This document shows positions 27,847 through 41,212 of a stretch of 64,000 bases of DNA, one piece after another. Made by a program: the position numbers and the translations under genes. The stretch spans positions 49,419,452-49,483,451 of the forward strand of contig NC_029520.1 of NCBI RefSeq assembly GCF_001577835.2, read 5' to 3'. The DNA is from Coturnix japonica. Taxonomy: Eukaryota > Chordata > Aves > Galliformes > Phasianidae. The notes beneath the pieces were generated by a model. That model was not told where the DNA came from, did no database searches, and saw nothing but the letters and a program-made list of their open reading frames with translations. Every line of letters starts with the position of its first letter. Position 1 is the first letter of the stretch.

Positions 27847-27884
27847 GTGAATCCTCTGACTTTCAGGATTCACATTCAGAGGAT
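27847..27884 (+). other. Two overlapping, mutually exclusive 9-bp stems
   Basis: GTGAATCCT (27847-27855) pairs with AGGATTCAC (27865-27873) across a 9-nt loop. ATCCTCTGA (27851-27859) pairs with TCAGAGGAT (27876-27884) across a 16-nt loop. The two pairings share 27851-27855, so they cannot form together. Both are perfect Watson-Crick stems. The element lies in the probable distal SIX4 3' UTR. Confidence 0.6.
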
Positions 27885-28205
27885 GTTTGTTCTTTTGCTG
27901 CATGTACTGCTTGTCCAGAACTTACCAGTTATTTCTGCGATATTGGTTTATTGTGCCTTACAACAAATGAGACATTGAAGCGGAATGTACGCGTTAGAGG
28001 AGGGAATAATCAGAAGTCTTTACTGCACTGTTAGATGATGCCGACCCAGAGAGTATCATCAAACATATCCGTGCTTAATTACCCAACCAAAGAGATCTAA
28101 AGTATGTATGTTTGTTGTACTGTAATAGGGGTTTGTGCCTGGACAATTAAGTGTTTTATTTGTATTCTGAGATGATGTGAACTTATTTTTCTAAACACTA
28201 TACTG

Positions 28206-28211
28206 AATAAA
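28206..28211 (+). other. SIX4: Candidate distal polyadenylation signal, SIX4
   Basis: AATAAA in TACTGAATAAACTTTATA, followed within 40 nt by TGTAAATATTTC and a T-rich stretch. It is the best signal before the sequence changes to GC-richer intergenic DNA. Confidence 0.45.
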
Positions 28212-28230
28212 CTTTATATTTATACACATC

Positions 28231-30702
28231 TCGTGTAAATATTTCTCTTTACAGTATCTTTGAGTTGTTAGAAGACCAATCCGAGGTAGGATCAGTGCTT
28301 TTAATGGCTTGCTGTGAGGGTGGTGGTAGCAGTGAACCCCTGTGCTCACCATAGAACTGATGTGGAGCCTCCCTAAGTGGGATGAGCTTCAAAAGTACTA
28401 AATTAAAAACCAGAGATTGTCTATTTCACATGAAACCCACTTATTAAATCTGTCTCAAACCAAATTTACTCCCTAATTAAATACTATCTTAATAAATTTC
28501 TACCTGCTGCTTGGGACCGGGACAGCATTTACTCACAGCTTCCTTGGCATTAAGGCTTTTTGGTTTTGAATAGGTAAATCCCTATTTGCTGTATCTGTGC
28601 AGATTCTATCCCAGCAGCAGCACACGTCCTGCTCACCCCATGCAGCACAGCTCACGCTGTTCCTGGAGGCCCCCCAGCACAGTGCATCCCTCCCTCTGTG
28701 CCCCATGGCTCAGCCTGCTCCTCTGCAGCTGCTGCAGCAAATCCAGCTCCCTGAAGGTAGAAGGAGACAATTGTGTTGCCCAACCACTTTTCCTTCCCAG
28801 CAGCAGTGTGTGTGACTCAGTCCTGTTGTTCGTATCACTTACCTTTGGCATGGCAAAGGTTTTGCCTGAGCAGTAGGACTGGAATAATATTTTCCTGCCC
28901 GTGGGGGACGACTGCAGTTTCCAAGTAGTTAATTGATCTCCGACAGCAGCTCCATTCCAGCTTTGCTTGGGGCAAGGCTGAGGGTCTGAAGCTGTCCTTC
29001 AGCCCGGCTGACCCAACACAAGTGGGCTGGGAGTGGTTTCTTTTCTGAGGCTTTCCTGTGGGCTCTAGTCTGTCCTGTTAGGCTCAGGGCAGAGCAGCTG
29101 CTGGGTCAGCTCCACTTTGGGGGGGATCCCTCACAGGCACAGGAGGGACTTGTGGCTGCTCAGCCCCCAGCTTGGCCCGGCAGAGCACAGGAGGGCAAGT
29201 GAGAAGAGGAAAAGTCTCTGCCTATGCAAATGTCAAAATTCTCCCTGAGCAGCCACCCATGCGGTATGCAGGATGAATCATGTCCTAACGGAGCACATTC
29301 CTACTACTTTGGAGGGCTTTGCAGATGTGCTCCAGGTCACCCTAGGCGAGAAAACCACACACAGCCACGGTTACATGCTCCTTGGCAGCTTGTGTGCAGA
29401 TGGGGAATGGGGGACAGCACCTTCAGAAGGGTGGGCAGCCCTCTTCCCAAGCTGGGTCCCTTTGTGTGCAGATACAGGATGCTGGAGAGAGAAACAGGGC
29501 TGCTGGAGCAGTAGGCATTCAGCTGGGAGGAGGCTGACAGGCTCCTGATCTAGCTGGGAAGGGAGGCAGTGCTGGAAGACTGCTTTTCATCCCCCCGTTT
29601 CTGGCTGCATTTTCCCTAGTGATGGCTCAGAGGGGAGTTTTTCTGCTCTAAAAGGCAGAGTGTGGGTCAGTAAAGCAAGGTCTTAATGGACATGTTCATG
29701 GCTTGGATACTGGAGGTCTCCTTCCAAGGCTGCGTGCATCCCCCCACCGCAGTGATCGCTGGCTGCAGAAGCCTTTGGACTGGAGCCTCAGTGATGGATA
29801 CAGATCACATTTTTAATATAGAAATACATTTTAGTAGGAAAATGATTCCCAGAAATAGGAATTCATCTGCCAAACAATGTGCACATAACTGACTTTACAC
29901 TCAGAGGTGCCAGAAAGTTCAGGAACGAGACCAACAATAAAAACCAACACACGTGTGAAAAATCTACTACATTAAAGCCAGATTCAATAAAAATAGCACC
30001 TACTTTATATGCTGCTGAAGCTGGCACAGGCCTCAGAAAGGAGAAGGAAAAAGATAAAATGTTGAGGGGTTGCGCCCAGCCCCGAGGAACCGAGCAGTGC
30101 TGATGGTGACTCAGTAACTCCCGTGCAATGCTCTTGAATTCCTCATCCTGCTGCTCCTTGGGCAGAAAGACCCCTTTTGGAACACCCGAGCCTGGCCGAC
30201 AGGCTTTGTGCCCAGGAGCTGTAAGATGTGGCCCTGCCCCTGAGCTACATGCGGTCTGCGGCGCTGGGAGGAAGGAGCCGAGAGCAGAACTCGCCCGGTG
30301 ATGCCGGTGGAGGAGGAAACCCAGGTCTCTGCCTCCCCCTGTTGCTTTGCCCACTGCCTCCTGTTTCTCCAAAGGAGCCAAACCTGATACAACGCCCCCT
30401 GAGAGCAGCAGGAGGACGGGCTGTCTTTGCCGGAGCCCAGCTTGCTTGCTTCGTTTCTCCCCTTGAATTTCTTCCCTGTGTTTGTGGCCGCATTCTGACG
30501 CTGATCAGCAGAAACACCCGAGAGTGGGATGGGAGAGGCTGCTCCTGTGTGCATCGTCCTGACTGATGCACGTGCAGCTGGCTCTGTTTTATAACAAAAC
30601 CCCTTTGTTTTGAGGCTCCCTGTAAAGATGTACCAGAGGCAGGCCCTGCTTGCCAAAATCAAAACCCAGCAGCCCCAAAACCAATAGTATTCAATCAAAC
30701 CA
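28231..30702. other. Intergenic DNA, no feature seen
   Basis: SIX4-SIX1 spacer of mixed composition. I recognise no transposon, RNA gene or coding frame; open frames on both strands are short and low-complexity. Confidence 0.6.
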
Positions 30703-30818
30703 AGCATTCAAGGCCAGGCTGGGTGGGACTTTGAGCAACCCGGTCCTGCGGGAGGTGGCTGGTTGGAAGTGGTTGATCTTAAAGGTCCCTTCCAACCCAA
30801 ACCATTCCATGATTCCAC
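30703..30818 (+). mobile_element. CR1 3' tail fragment
   Basis: It begins 'TTCAAGGCCAGGCTGGGTGG' and continues with GAGCAACCCGGTCC, GGTTGGAAGTGGTTGATC and 'AAGGTCCCTTCCAACCC', ending in CCATTCCATGATTCC. This is the end of the CR1 coding region plus its 3' UTR. Confidence 0.9.
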
Positions 30819-30924
30819 ATGGGATCATACTGCTGGCAGCAGCCCATTTCCAGCTATCACGACAGCAGCTGCACGTAGAGGGCATGGGGACCTTGCTCCC
30901 ACCAAACAGGAACCCAGGTGGCCC

Positions 30925-31147
30925 TTGTTTCTTGGAACAGGAAATATTTCTTCTCAGAAGGAGTGGTGCTGCAGTGGCACAGCTGCCCAGGGGGGTGGTG
31001 GGGTCACTGTCCTTGGAGGTGTTTGAGAACCATAGAGATGTGGCACTGAGGGACGTGGGCAGTGGCCATGGTGGGGGTGGACTGGGGTTGGGCTTGGTGA
31101 ACTTCATGATCTTTCCCAACCTGAATGATTCCATGATCCCATGACTC
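30925..31147 (+). mobile_element. CR1 3' end fragment
   Basis: Decayed copy with a GGAACAGGAAATATTTCTTC start, GTGGCACAGCTGCCCAGG and GGTGTTTGAGAACCATAGAG, ending in 'GATCTTTCCCAACCTGAATG' and CCATGATCCCATGA. It lies 106 bp after the previous CR1, in the same direction. Confidence 0.88.
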
Positions 31148-31410
31148 CATCTTTACATCCAGCTGTTCCCTATCTGCAGCTTGGGCAACTGAGCACATCT
31201 CAGCATCTCCATCAGCAGGGATGTGTCCCAGGTAGCACAGAACTGCCTTCTCACAGCCCCAGCCCTGCCCCAAAATGAAGCGATGTTCTGATTTGCCAAC
31301 TTTCACAACTCATGAACTCTGCAGTGTTTAGTAACTCGTGAGAGAGAGGAAGTAGGAAGGAGGTTTTACAGCCACAGCTTCCTACTAGTCTGAAAATTGA
31401 GTTCCTAGTT

Positions 31411-31475
31411 GAAAAAAGACAAACAAGAAAAAAAAAAAGAAAAAAAAAGAAAAAAAAGAAAAAAAAACAAACAAG
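31411..31475. repeat. A-rich low-complexity tract
   Basis: Runs of 7-11 A bases are separated by single G or C bases. I see no element attached to it. Confidence 0.85.
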
Positions 31476-31895
31476 GAGATACTGAAGGTCTCCAAAACAA
31501 ATTAATATTGGTGTATTGCATTTAATAAATAGAAAACAAATATATGAAACAAAATGCAAAAGCGCTTCTTCAAACCAGTATCTCTAAGGCTCTCTCTGTT
31601 TTTAAGCAGCTCAAGCAAATTCTTAGTCACAGCCCTGGACAAAGCAGGCAGGATCCCTGTAGCATCCTGTGCCTGTCCTTCAATCGCTTTACCACGAGCA
31701 AATGGCTCCTAGTGGTGACAAATGGTGCTCAGCAGAATTACTGCTGATAAGGGAGATGAGACCAACCCCAGAGGTGCGGGGAAATGATACATCCAGCCCT
31801 TGCTCTGTGCTAGGGAATGCCTTGAACCCTGCTCCATGAGCACTCCAAAGCATTCATGCTTCCAGGCAAAGAACTGAAGTTAAATGTCATTGATT

Positions 31896-31952
31896 TGGGG
31901 CGTTGGAAATAGATGATCTTTGTGGTCCCTTCCAACCCAAGCCATTCTCAGT
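31896..31952 (+). mobile_element. CR1 3' tail fragment
   Basis: About 55 bp only: GGGCGTTGGAAATAGATGATC then TGGTCCCTTCCAACCCAAGC and CATTCT. The core tail motif is well kept. Confidence 0.8.
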
Positions 31953-32579
31953 GCTGGTTTGGGTGCTGGGGGGCACAGCACAACGTTCAGTCACCAACAG
32001 AGCTATGCAGCCATCTCCCCAGCACTGAGATCATGTTTGTACTGCACTGCCTGGCAAGTCTGCAGGGTACGTGGATTAATTTTCTTCTCTATAATGAGAA
32101 ATCCAATCTGAAATGCACAGATTAGTTTACTAATCTGTGTAAATCCTATTAACAGCCCTTATGCTGCTCTGCTCTCACTCACATTCTCACAAACCCTCCA
32201 CATTGGGTTGGTTTTCCCTCACTTCCAACCAGCCCCACCTGGCTGCGCTCACACCCTCCCAAACTGGTTGTGGCCACCAATGGATGACTTCCCTTTGCAG
32301 TCCCCTCTTCCAGCTCCCTCGTGTCCCACGGTGCAACGTTCCCAGGATCAAAGCATTACAGCTGTAAATCACTGTGGTGCCATCGGAGCTGAAGGGATTA
32401 TAGGAAGGAGTGCTCAGCTTTCATGGGGATGGACAGAACCAGGATCTCCTTCACACAGCATCGCTGCCTTCTGGTGCTCATCCACAGTGACAAGGGAAGA
32501 GAAGGGAAGAGAATAGGAAAAGGGCTCTGTTGTAAAATCAAGAAGGTCTTCAAGCTTAATTTGGGACCTCAGAGCTCTA

Positions 32580-32655
32580 TTCAAATCAAGCTGGACACAA
32601 TGATCCTTTTGGGTCCCTTCAAATTTGGGATGTTCTATGATTCTATGATTCAGCT
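32580..32655 (+). mobile_element. CR1 3' tail fragment
   Basis: Contains AAGCTGGACACAATGATCC and GGGTCCCTTCAAATTTGGG, and ends in the CR1-type terminal repeat TTCTATGATTCTATGATT. Confidence 0.8.
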
Positions 32656-32689
32656 AAACTCCTTCAGGGACCTGGATAGACTGAGCTGG

Positions 32690-32757
32690 CAAGGGCCAAC
32701 CAGAACATGGCAGGGATTGGAACTGTGTGGGCTTTAAGGTCCCATCGAACCCAATGA
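32690..32757 (+). mobile_element. CR1 3' tail fragment, decayed
   Basis: GGCAGGGATTGGAACTGTGTG followed by TTTAAGGTCCCATCGAACCC resembles the CR1 tail. It is more divergent than its neighbours and might be a duplicate of the copy just before it. Confidence 0.55.
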
Positions 32758-34620
32758 TAAAATAGGAGGCATTAAGTTTCTAGTAATAATTGGTGTCACT
32801 GAAAAGCTCCCATTCTGACCCTAGGCTGCTTAGGGGACCAGCAGGTGGGACAAGGGGGACAAATAGAGGAGGAACAGGAATCCATTCCTTTCCTTATGAT
32901 CTGCTCCGATAGGCTCAGCTGATAAGGGACCCACATGCTGCTTTTGTGTGCTCAGGTTTTAGGCTCAAACATTCAGCTCCCCCACTTCAGGTAAAACAAA
33001 CACATCCAGCTCCTTCAGCGACCCCTTGGGAGCAATGCCATCCCATCACATGCGAGCGATGCAGAAGATGGAGGAGGAAGAAGACGCACATCTGGATGTG
33101 CCAAGTGGTACAAAACAGGGCTGCACATCTGGATATGCCAATGGGACAGGGCAGAGCTGCACTGTTACTGATACCCCAGCTATCTGCTGCCCTGGCCTTG
33201 GAGCTGCTGCTACACCACATGCTCAGAGCCTGGGGCCTCACAGAGCTGAATGGCTTTTGTAGCTGAGAGCACTAATGTACAGAGGCAATTGGGAATTAAT
33301 TATTTAATGTGATTCTCATTGGTAGGAAGCTCCTGCCCCTCGCGCTGCTCAGCTCCCATTAAATGTATGTTGCTTCCTTCAGGCTGCAGCAATCTGAGAG
33401 CAGCAGAAAATTATGGCTAAACCCAGCTTCCTCTCACAATGAGCTCTGTTTAAATGGGCAGCCTGGCACTCAGGTAACCAGGAGCACAATCTGGTGCTAT
33501 TAATACGGGCTGTGGGGCAAAGCTCAGCATCCCAATCTGGGAGATCCGCCCCATCGATATCCTTAATCATATCCCCAAACACAAATACGACTTTTGCCTT
33601 TTTCCTCTGTTGGAATGAGAAAAACACACCTGTACCGATGTGCCTCTCTGAGATCCAGGAGCACGAACCCTGAAGTGCGCCAGCAGGGCTCAGGAGCAAG
33701 GAGTGCAGTCTCCATGGAGGCAAAGCACTGCTGAAGGTCGATGAAATCATACACCCGGTGTGGGGTGGTGAGTTTATCCACCGCTCTGATCTGCTGTGCA
33801 CAGAGCCGATTCCCTCGGAAAGCTGCTGGAAAAGATAATCACTCACGGGAGACATGAGGAGAGAAAGGAGAAAAAAACAACGTGGTGCTGGCAGAGCGAT
33901 TCCCTTCCAGGGCAAAGAGAGGAGAAAGCATCGGTGCTTCCCTGCACACCCGGGGGCTGAGCATCCCCCGGTGCTGCAGAGGCAGATGGGGGGCACCCGC
34001 CCGCCGCCAGCACCAGCCTCGACATGCGCTGACCTTTCCCCTCTCTAAAATTTCAAAGCTGGGGCTGGCGGCGCTGAGAAGACTGTGTGCCATCTGCGGG
34101 CTGACCCCGGCCCCGCACTGCCCGGTGGCATCGCTAATGGGAGGTGAAAGGTCCCCTCCGCCCCACGCTGCCACCGACCCACCGGGATGGGCTGGGATGC
34201 AATGAGATGCCGTGGGACCTGATGGGATGAGATGGGGTAGAACACCCCCCAACCGCTGCGGATCACACCCTGAGCCGCATGGAGCATAGTCGCCTTGATG
34301 AGAAAATATTTGCTCGGTGCCCAAATGCAAAGCGTATGCAAACAGCCCCGTATGGAAATGCGGTACCAACGCACAGCGAGGTGCTGCGTTTTGCATCTCC
34401 CAGATTGGGGCTGTTTGAAGGATGGAGCCTTCACAGGGACAAAGGGAAGGGTGGACGACTGTACCACATAGTTGCCAGTGGGGAGATGGGGTGGAAGGGA
34501 TGAGTGCTAAGAACGGAGCGGGTCTATCCCTTCCCTCCCAGCGAAAGGGTTTGGGTTGAGGAGTGCCACAGCGTGGGGAGCAGCGGCAGCCCCCATGCAA
34601 ACTGGCTTGCTTTTTTATTC
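32758..34620. other. Intergenic DNA, no gene seen
   Basis: Moderately GC-rich spacer. A weak degenerate GGGATGNGA-type repetition lies at about 34180-34245. I see no transposon, RNA gene or convincing coding frame. Confidence 0.6.
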
Positions 34621-34695
<75 letters not shown>

Positions 34696-34696
34696 T
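34621..34696. repeat. (TTA)n microsatellite, about 24 units
   Basis: A nearly perfect trinucleotide array of about 75 bp. It creates artificial poly-Ile and poly-Tyr open frames that are not genes. Confidence 0.95.
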
Positions 34697-34839
34697 TAAC
34701 AATCTTTCCTCACTTTTTAAAGCTTATTTTCAGTGCTTTGTAACACGGCACGGGAAATAAACAAACAAACATCCAAACCCCGATCCTGCAAAACAACCAC
34801 ATACCCCTTCGTGAGCGACGTGGAACTCCCACTCTGTCC

Positions 34840-35650
34840 TCAGTCTCCCGGTGTCGGGCATCCCCTTTCCTCACCACCCCTTAAACAAGCAGCGGCTGCC
34901 ATTCCCCGCCGACACACGCGTGGGGAGGTTCGGACCCGCGTGGCCACATGTGCAGGGTGAGGTGACACGGATGGGGTGACCACACGCGTGTGTTTTGGAC
35001 ACGCCGTGGGCAGCCCTTTGTGTGGCTCCGTCCCGCGTGGGCTGCGCGTTGCTCCCTCCGCTCCCATTGAGCTGTTTCGTTTCGGTTTTGCCCGCGATTC
35101 ACCCGCGGCGCTGACGAGGTGCGACAGGGACACGCGTGGGCGGCGCAGTGACCCCACGAGCGGCTGAGCCTTCGAAGCCGTTCTGCGGGTAATTCCTCTT
35201 ACTGGCGCATCCCGGTGCCTAGAAACGCGACCATTCGTTTCCAGCCCCACCGAGCGTTCAACCGCAATTGCCGGGAGCTCAGAGCCGGAGGCCCACGCGT
35301 GTCGGGAATGCGGGTGGCAACGGGGAGCGCCGTGCGGGGATCGCCTGCTCCTGCGGCCCCGCTCGGGGTGGGCGAGCTCGTAAGAATGGGGCAAAAAGAT
35401 GCAGCCGGCATCGCCTCGGGGTGTGACAAATCGCGTTGTTCTGAGAAGAGGGAAGAAAACGCGTGGGAAGGGGTAGGACACGCGTGGGTATTGTCGGACA
35501 AGCGGCCGGGGGGAGCGAGGAGGAGTCGCGCCGGGGAACCGCAGCCGCAAAGTGTTGGGAAGGGGAAACTTCGGTGGGGTTTTCCACGCACACGGACACG
35601 CGTGGGAACGACGAGCTCAATCCCTGGCGTGGTCCTTTGCTTTAGGAACG
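34840..35650. promoter_or_regulatory. CpG-rich block with a CACGCGTG motif cluster
   Basis: CACGCGTG occurs exactly at 34915-34922, 34983-34990, 35131-35138, 35294-35301, 35479-35486 and 35597-35604. A near match ACGCGTG is at 35459-35465, and CCCGCGTG is at 34935-34942 and 35032-35039. Several share the longer form GACACGCGTGGG. Spacing between copies is 68, 148, 163, 185 and 118 bp, so this is not a simple tandem array. The block lies about 4 kb upstream of SIX1 and contains no coding frame I can support. Confidence 0.5.
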
Positions 35651-35938
35651 CGCTCATCCCGCGGAGCTGAGGCTGATCGGGGGCAGCCCGGCCGCTCGTT
35701 CTCCCCGCAGCAGCCGAACATCTTGAAGTAATCAGCAGCTGAGAACGGAGACGTCCCCCTGGCATCTCAGGTTAAAGGAGGAGGTCCAGGAAAATGTGGT
35801 AGAGCCATTACAAGAAACCTGAGATGCATTCATCAGAGACTCCAATTGCCATCGCATTAGGATTGATTAGAGACCAGCAGTACCGTAATGACCCGGAAAG
35901 AGGGGCATAGAGGGATTATTAATATCAGACTTTGAAAC

Positions 35939-36074
35939 AGAAGGGGAAAAAAAAGAGAGAGAGAGAGAAAGAAAGAGAGGAAAAGAAAGGAAAAAGAAGA
36001 GAAAGAAAAAAAGAAAGAAAGAAAGGTAGAAAGAAAAAAGAATAAAGAAGGAGAGAAGGAGGGAAAAGGGATTT
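35939..36074. repeat. Polypurine tract (GA/GAAA-rich)
   Basis: About 135 bp of almost pure A and G on the plus strand, with only a few T bases. It includes (GA)n and (GAAA)n stretches and could form triplex DNA. Confidence 0.9.
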
Positions 36075-38589
36075 TAAAGGGGGGAAAATCGCCTTGCGGG
36101 GCTGCTGCTGGGACACGCACCTACCTGAGGAGCGCGGACGCCGCTCGGCGATTGCAGCCGTATGAAAGCGAAAGGAACGGACCCCCCCGGAGCCCCACAT
36201 CGACCCGGTGCTGCCCGAGGGGACTCGGTCGGAGAGGGGCTCGGTCCCCGTATACCCGCATCGACGGCGGCGGGGACGGGAGGAGCCGCGCTGCTCCTCG
36301 GCTCCGTGCGCCAAAACAAACCGGCCCCTCCTGGTCTGGGTTTAAATGGAGCTCACGGGATAATTAACTCCATCTTTGCAGCCCCGCTTTAACTGTTTGT
36401 TTAGTGTCACCCCGTATTACCGTCACCGGCACTTTCCTCTGAACGGGAGGAGCCGGAGGGCTTCACCTCCCCGGAGGAAATTCTTCGGAGCTTAAAAAAA
36501 AAATACGTATCAAAATAAAACAATTCAGCATCCCCCCCCCCCCCGGAGGTCCATCGGGAGCGGGGAAACGGGGTGCTGGGGGGGGGGAAACAGAGGGGAC
36601 GGAGGGGACCGCACGGCAGAGTGATCCCATTTAATCCGTAGAAGTGAACGGAGAAAGGGCCCTTTGTGGCCCGGTCCGGGGGTGCGTCCCAGCTAGAGGG
36701 GCACAGAGGGAGAGCTGTGCAGGGAGAGGGGGTCGTACCCTCTTCCCCCCCATCCACACACACACATAACACTCATCCCACGGCCCCCCGTTAAAAAAAT
36801 AGAATAATATGGGGGGAGAGGGAGGGAGAGGCGACACAAATCCTTATTGTTCGGGGCGAGCCGGCAGCGGGCTGTCTCTCCCTGCGCATTCGGCGGGGAA
36901 GGCAGCACGGATCCGGTATCACGTTGCAGATTCTCACTAAAGATAACGAAATGTGATCTATTTTTCAGAACAGCAAGTGGATGGGAAAGGAGCCCTCTCC
37001 AACACAAACCTCATTGACTAATGGGGCGGTTTTGGGTTTCGCCTTCGAAAGGTTCGGAAATCGGCAGCGTTCTGTTACCGCTCGCCCGGCTCCAACCCAG
37101 AGCCCGCGGCTCTTATCGGACTCCGCTCCCAGCGCTCCCTTCTGCTGCTCCTCTCTCCAGAAACCCACACTTTAATCGTACATACAGTCCTTTAGGTTTA
37201 TTTTTAAGGTTTATTTCTAAGGCCGGAGGGGCAGAGGGGGCCGTGTTTGCTGTGGTTGCTATGTTTTCTGTACATTTTATTTTATTTTTTTCCGGCGAAA
37301 TCGATGAAAAACGGCCGAGCGCTGCCCCGGCCCCGTCCCCATCCTCGCTCCGCATCGAATAAACCCGAGGAGATCTGCGCTCCTGCTCAAGGAGCGGGGC
37401 CGGGCTGAGCCCGATCCATACGGCACAGAACCGCTCCGTTCTGTCGCTGTTCGGCCGCTCGCTTCGAGCTCCGCTCCTTTGCTTTTATTCGAGCGCTTCG
37501 AAACCATTTCTCGTCTGAATTTATGGGGCTAAACGGAGCGTGAGGTTCGGAAATCCGCGCCGTTTTACTTCTTTCGGCTGGTTTGAAGCGAAAACTTTCC
37601 GTTTGTTTTGTAGGAAAAGCAGCGGGTCACGCACACCGCTGGGAGCGGCCCCACGGGCACAACCCCGTTCTGTCCGCGGGCGCTGTGGGGTGCGGAGCCG
37701 TGCGGCCCCGCTCGGGTCTGAGCCCCAACGTTCGGGTTCGGCCTTGGGAAGGGACTGGCAGGGAGAAGCCGCTCTCGTTACAAAATAAAGAGCTCCCCAC
37801 GGCCACGCTTTGCGTTTTTCACCCCTCAGCCCTGAACGGACAAACCTTCAGGTCTGCGCTTCCCAAATCTCTTGGAAATAAAAACAGAAGAACGCATTGT
37901 AATAAAGGGAAAGGGACTGGGGAGCGCGTCCCGGGCAAGCTGCGGCCGTGGCACCGCTCCTGCGGGAGGCTTCGAGCCCACCGCTGTAATTCTGCGCACT
38001 TGCTCCAGACTTTAGGGTATTAGTTGGTGTTAGAGCCGGGTTTAAGGCTCCGTTCCGGTCCCCACGCAGCTGCCTTGTCAATAAGGATCTGTTCCAAGCA
38101 GACATTCCTTCTGGGAGGACATTGCAGCTCTTTAAGACTTCATCTGCAACATCACAAGCACTAAAATAAAATGGAAGAGAAAATTAGCAGACACGCGGTC
38201 ATGGGACACGGCGGTGCCCGAGCGGTGCAGAGCGGACAGACGGGCGGCAGCGCTTTATTTAACAGCCCCGAGAAGAGAAATACGTGGGAAAAACAACCAC
38301 CGGTGCATGGGGGGACGGCGGCGGGGCCTGCAGCCGGGGTGCGACGAGAGGGACTCGGCCGGGTCCACCCGGAGGGTTCGGGGCCGGGTATCGGGTACCG
38401 GGATCGGGCTGCGGGAGCATCGCCGGCCACAGCTCGGAGCCCCGGCCCGGCCCGTCCTTGAGGAGCACGGAATAAATCACCCCGTTCTTAGAGGAGACAA
38501 ACAGGTTTTCAAGAGCCCTTCGATTGTTCTCAGAACCCACGGAGTGAACCCAAACGCCGGTTGGAGGGTGCTCAAAGCGCAGCGCTCCG
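36075..38589. other. CpG-rich intergenic DNA upstream of SIX1
   Basis: High CpG density without a supported gene. An AT-rich island at about 36340-36410 carries TAATTA and TGTTTGTTTA homeodomain- and forkhead-like motifs. Two AGGTTTATTT copies lie at about 37194-37217. Open frames on both strands reflect GC richness. I recognise no transposon here. Confidence 0.55.
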
Positions 38590-38750
38590 CTTATCTCAGC
38601 GCGTATAAACGCTGCCATAAAGATACCCTCATCCCCGCCCTTATCTCAGCGCATTGTCCCCATCTCCCAGCCCGCCCCAGCTCCCGACGGCAGCTTATCT
38701 CTGCTTGGGGAACCTAATTGCTTTCTAATTTTTGCAATAATTGCTTTGGA
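38590..38750 (+). promoter_or_regulatory. Candidate SIX1 upstream regulatory module (GATA triplet plus homeodomain motifs)
   Basis: CTTATCTCAGCGC occurs at 38590-38602 and again at 38640-38652, and CTTATCTCTGC is at 38694-38704. Each contains AGATAAG (GATA-factor consensus) on the minus strand. Just beyond, TAATTGCTTT occurs at 38715-38724 and 38738-38747, with TAATT between them at 38726-38730. The whole module lies about 0.9-1.1 kb before the SIX1 ATG. Function is inferred from motif density only. Confidence 0.45.
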
Positions 38751-39055
38751 GCGAGGTGTGCAGATGAGGATTTGGGAGAATGAAAGCGCCGCCGCTGTTT
38801 TTTTCTCTTTCCTCTTCCCCGGGGGCAGCTCCCAGGGCCGCTCCCTCCCGACCTGAGCGGTCCCGGCCCGGACCCCCCCGGGCTGAGGGGGAGGCGGAGA
38901 GGTGCCGGGGGGGGGGGATATGAGCCTCCGCTCTGCTATTCTGCTATTCAGAGCGCGGCATCCGCCGTGAGGACGGGCGGTATTTATTCATTCACGCCTG
39001 GAGTGAGGGTGATGGAAGACGGGACGGGGAAGGGAGTGTCAGAGAACGGAGGAGA

Positions 39056-41212
<2,157 letters not shown>

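Larger units (their letters stand above)
23203..28230 (+). other. SIX4: Probable SIX4 3' UTR
   Basis: About 5 kb of AT-rich, CR1-free sequence follows the stop codon up to the strongest downstream AATAAA. It contains TGTAAATA Pumilio-type elements at 23897-23904 and 26567-26574, several T-runs and a structured hairpin region at 27847-27884. Small open frames inside show no family match. The UTR end is inferred from the signal and the drop in T/A-rich character. An earlier end near 26450 is also possible. Confidence 0.5.

Noticed and set aside
34504-34760. Open frames with poly-Ile or poly-Tyr
   Set aside because: They are translations of the (TTA)n microsatellite.
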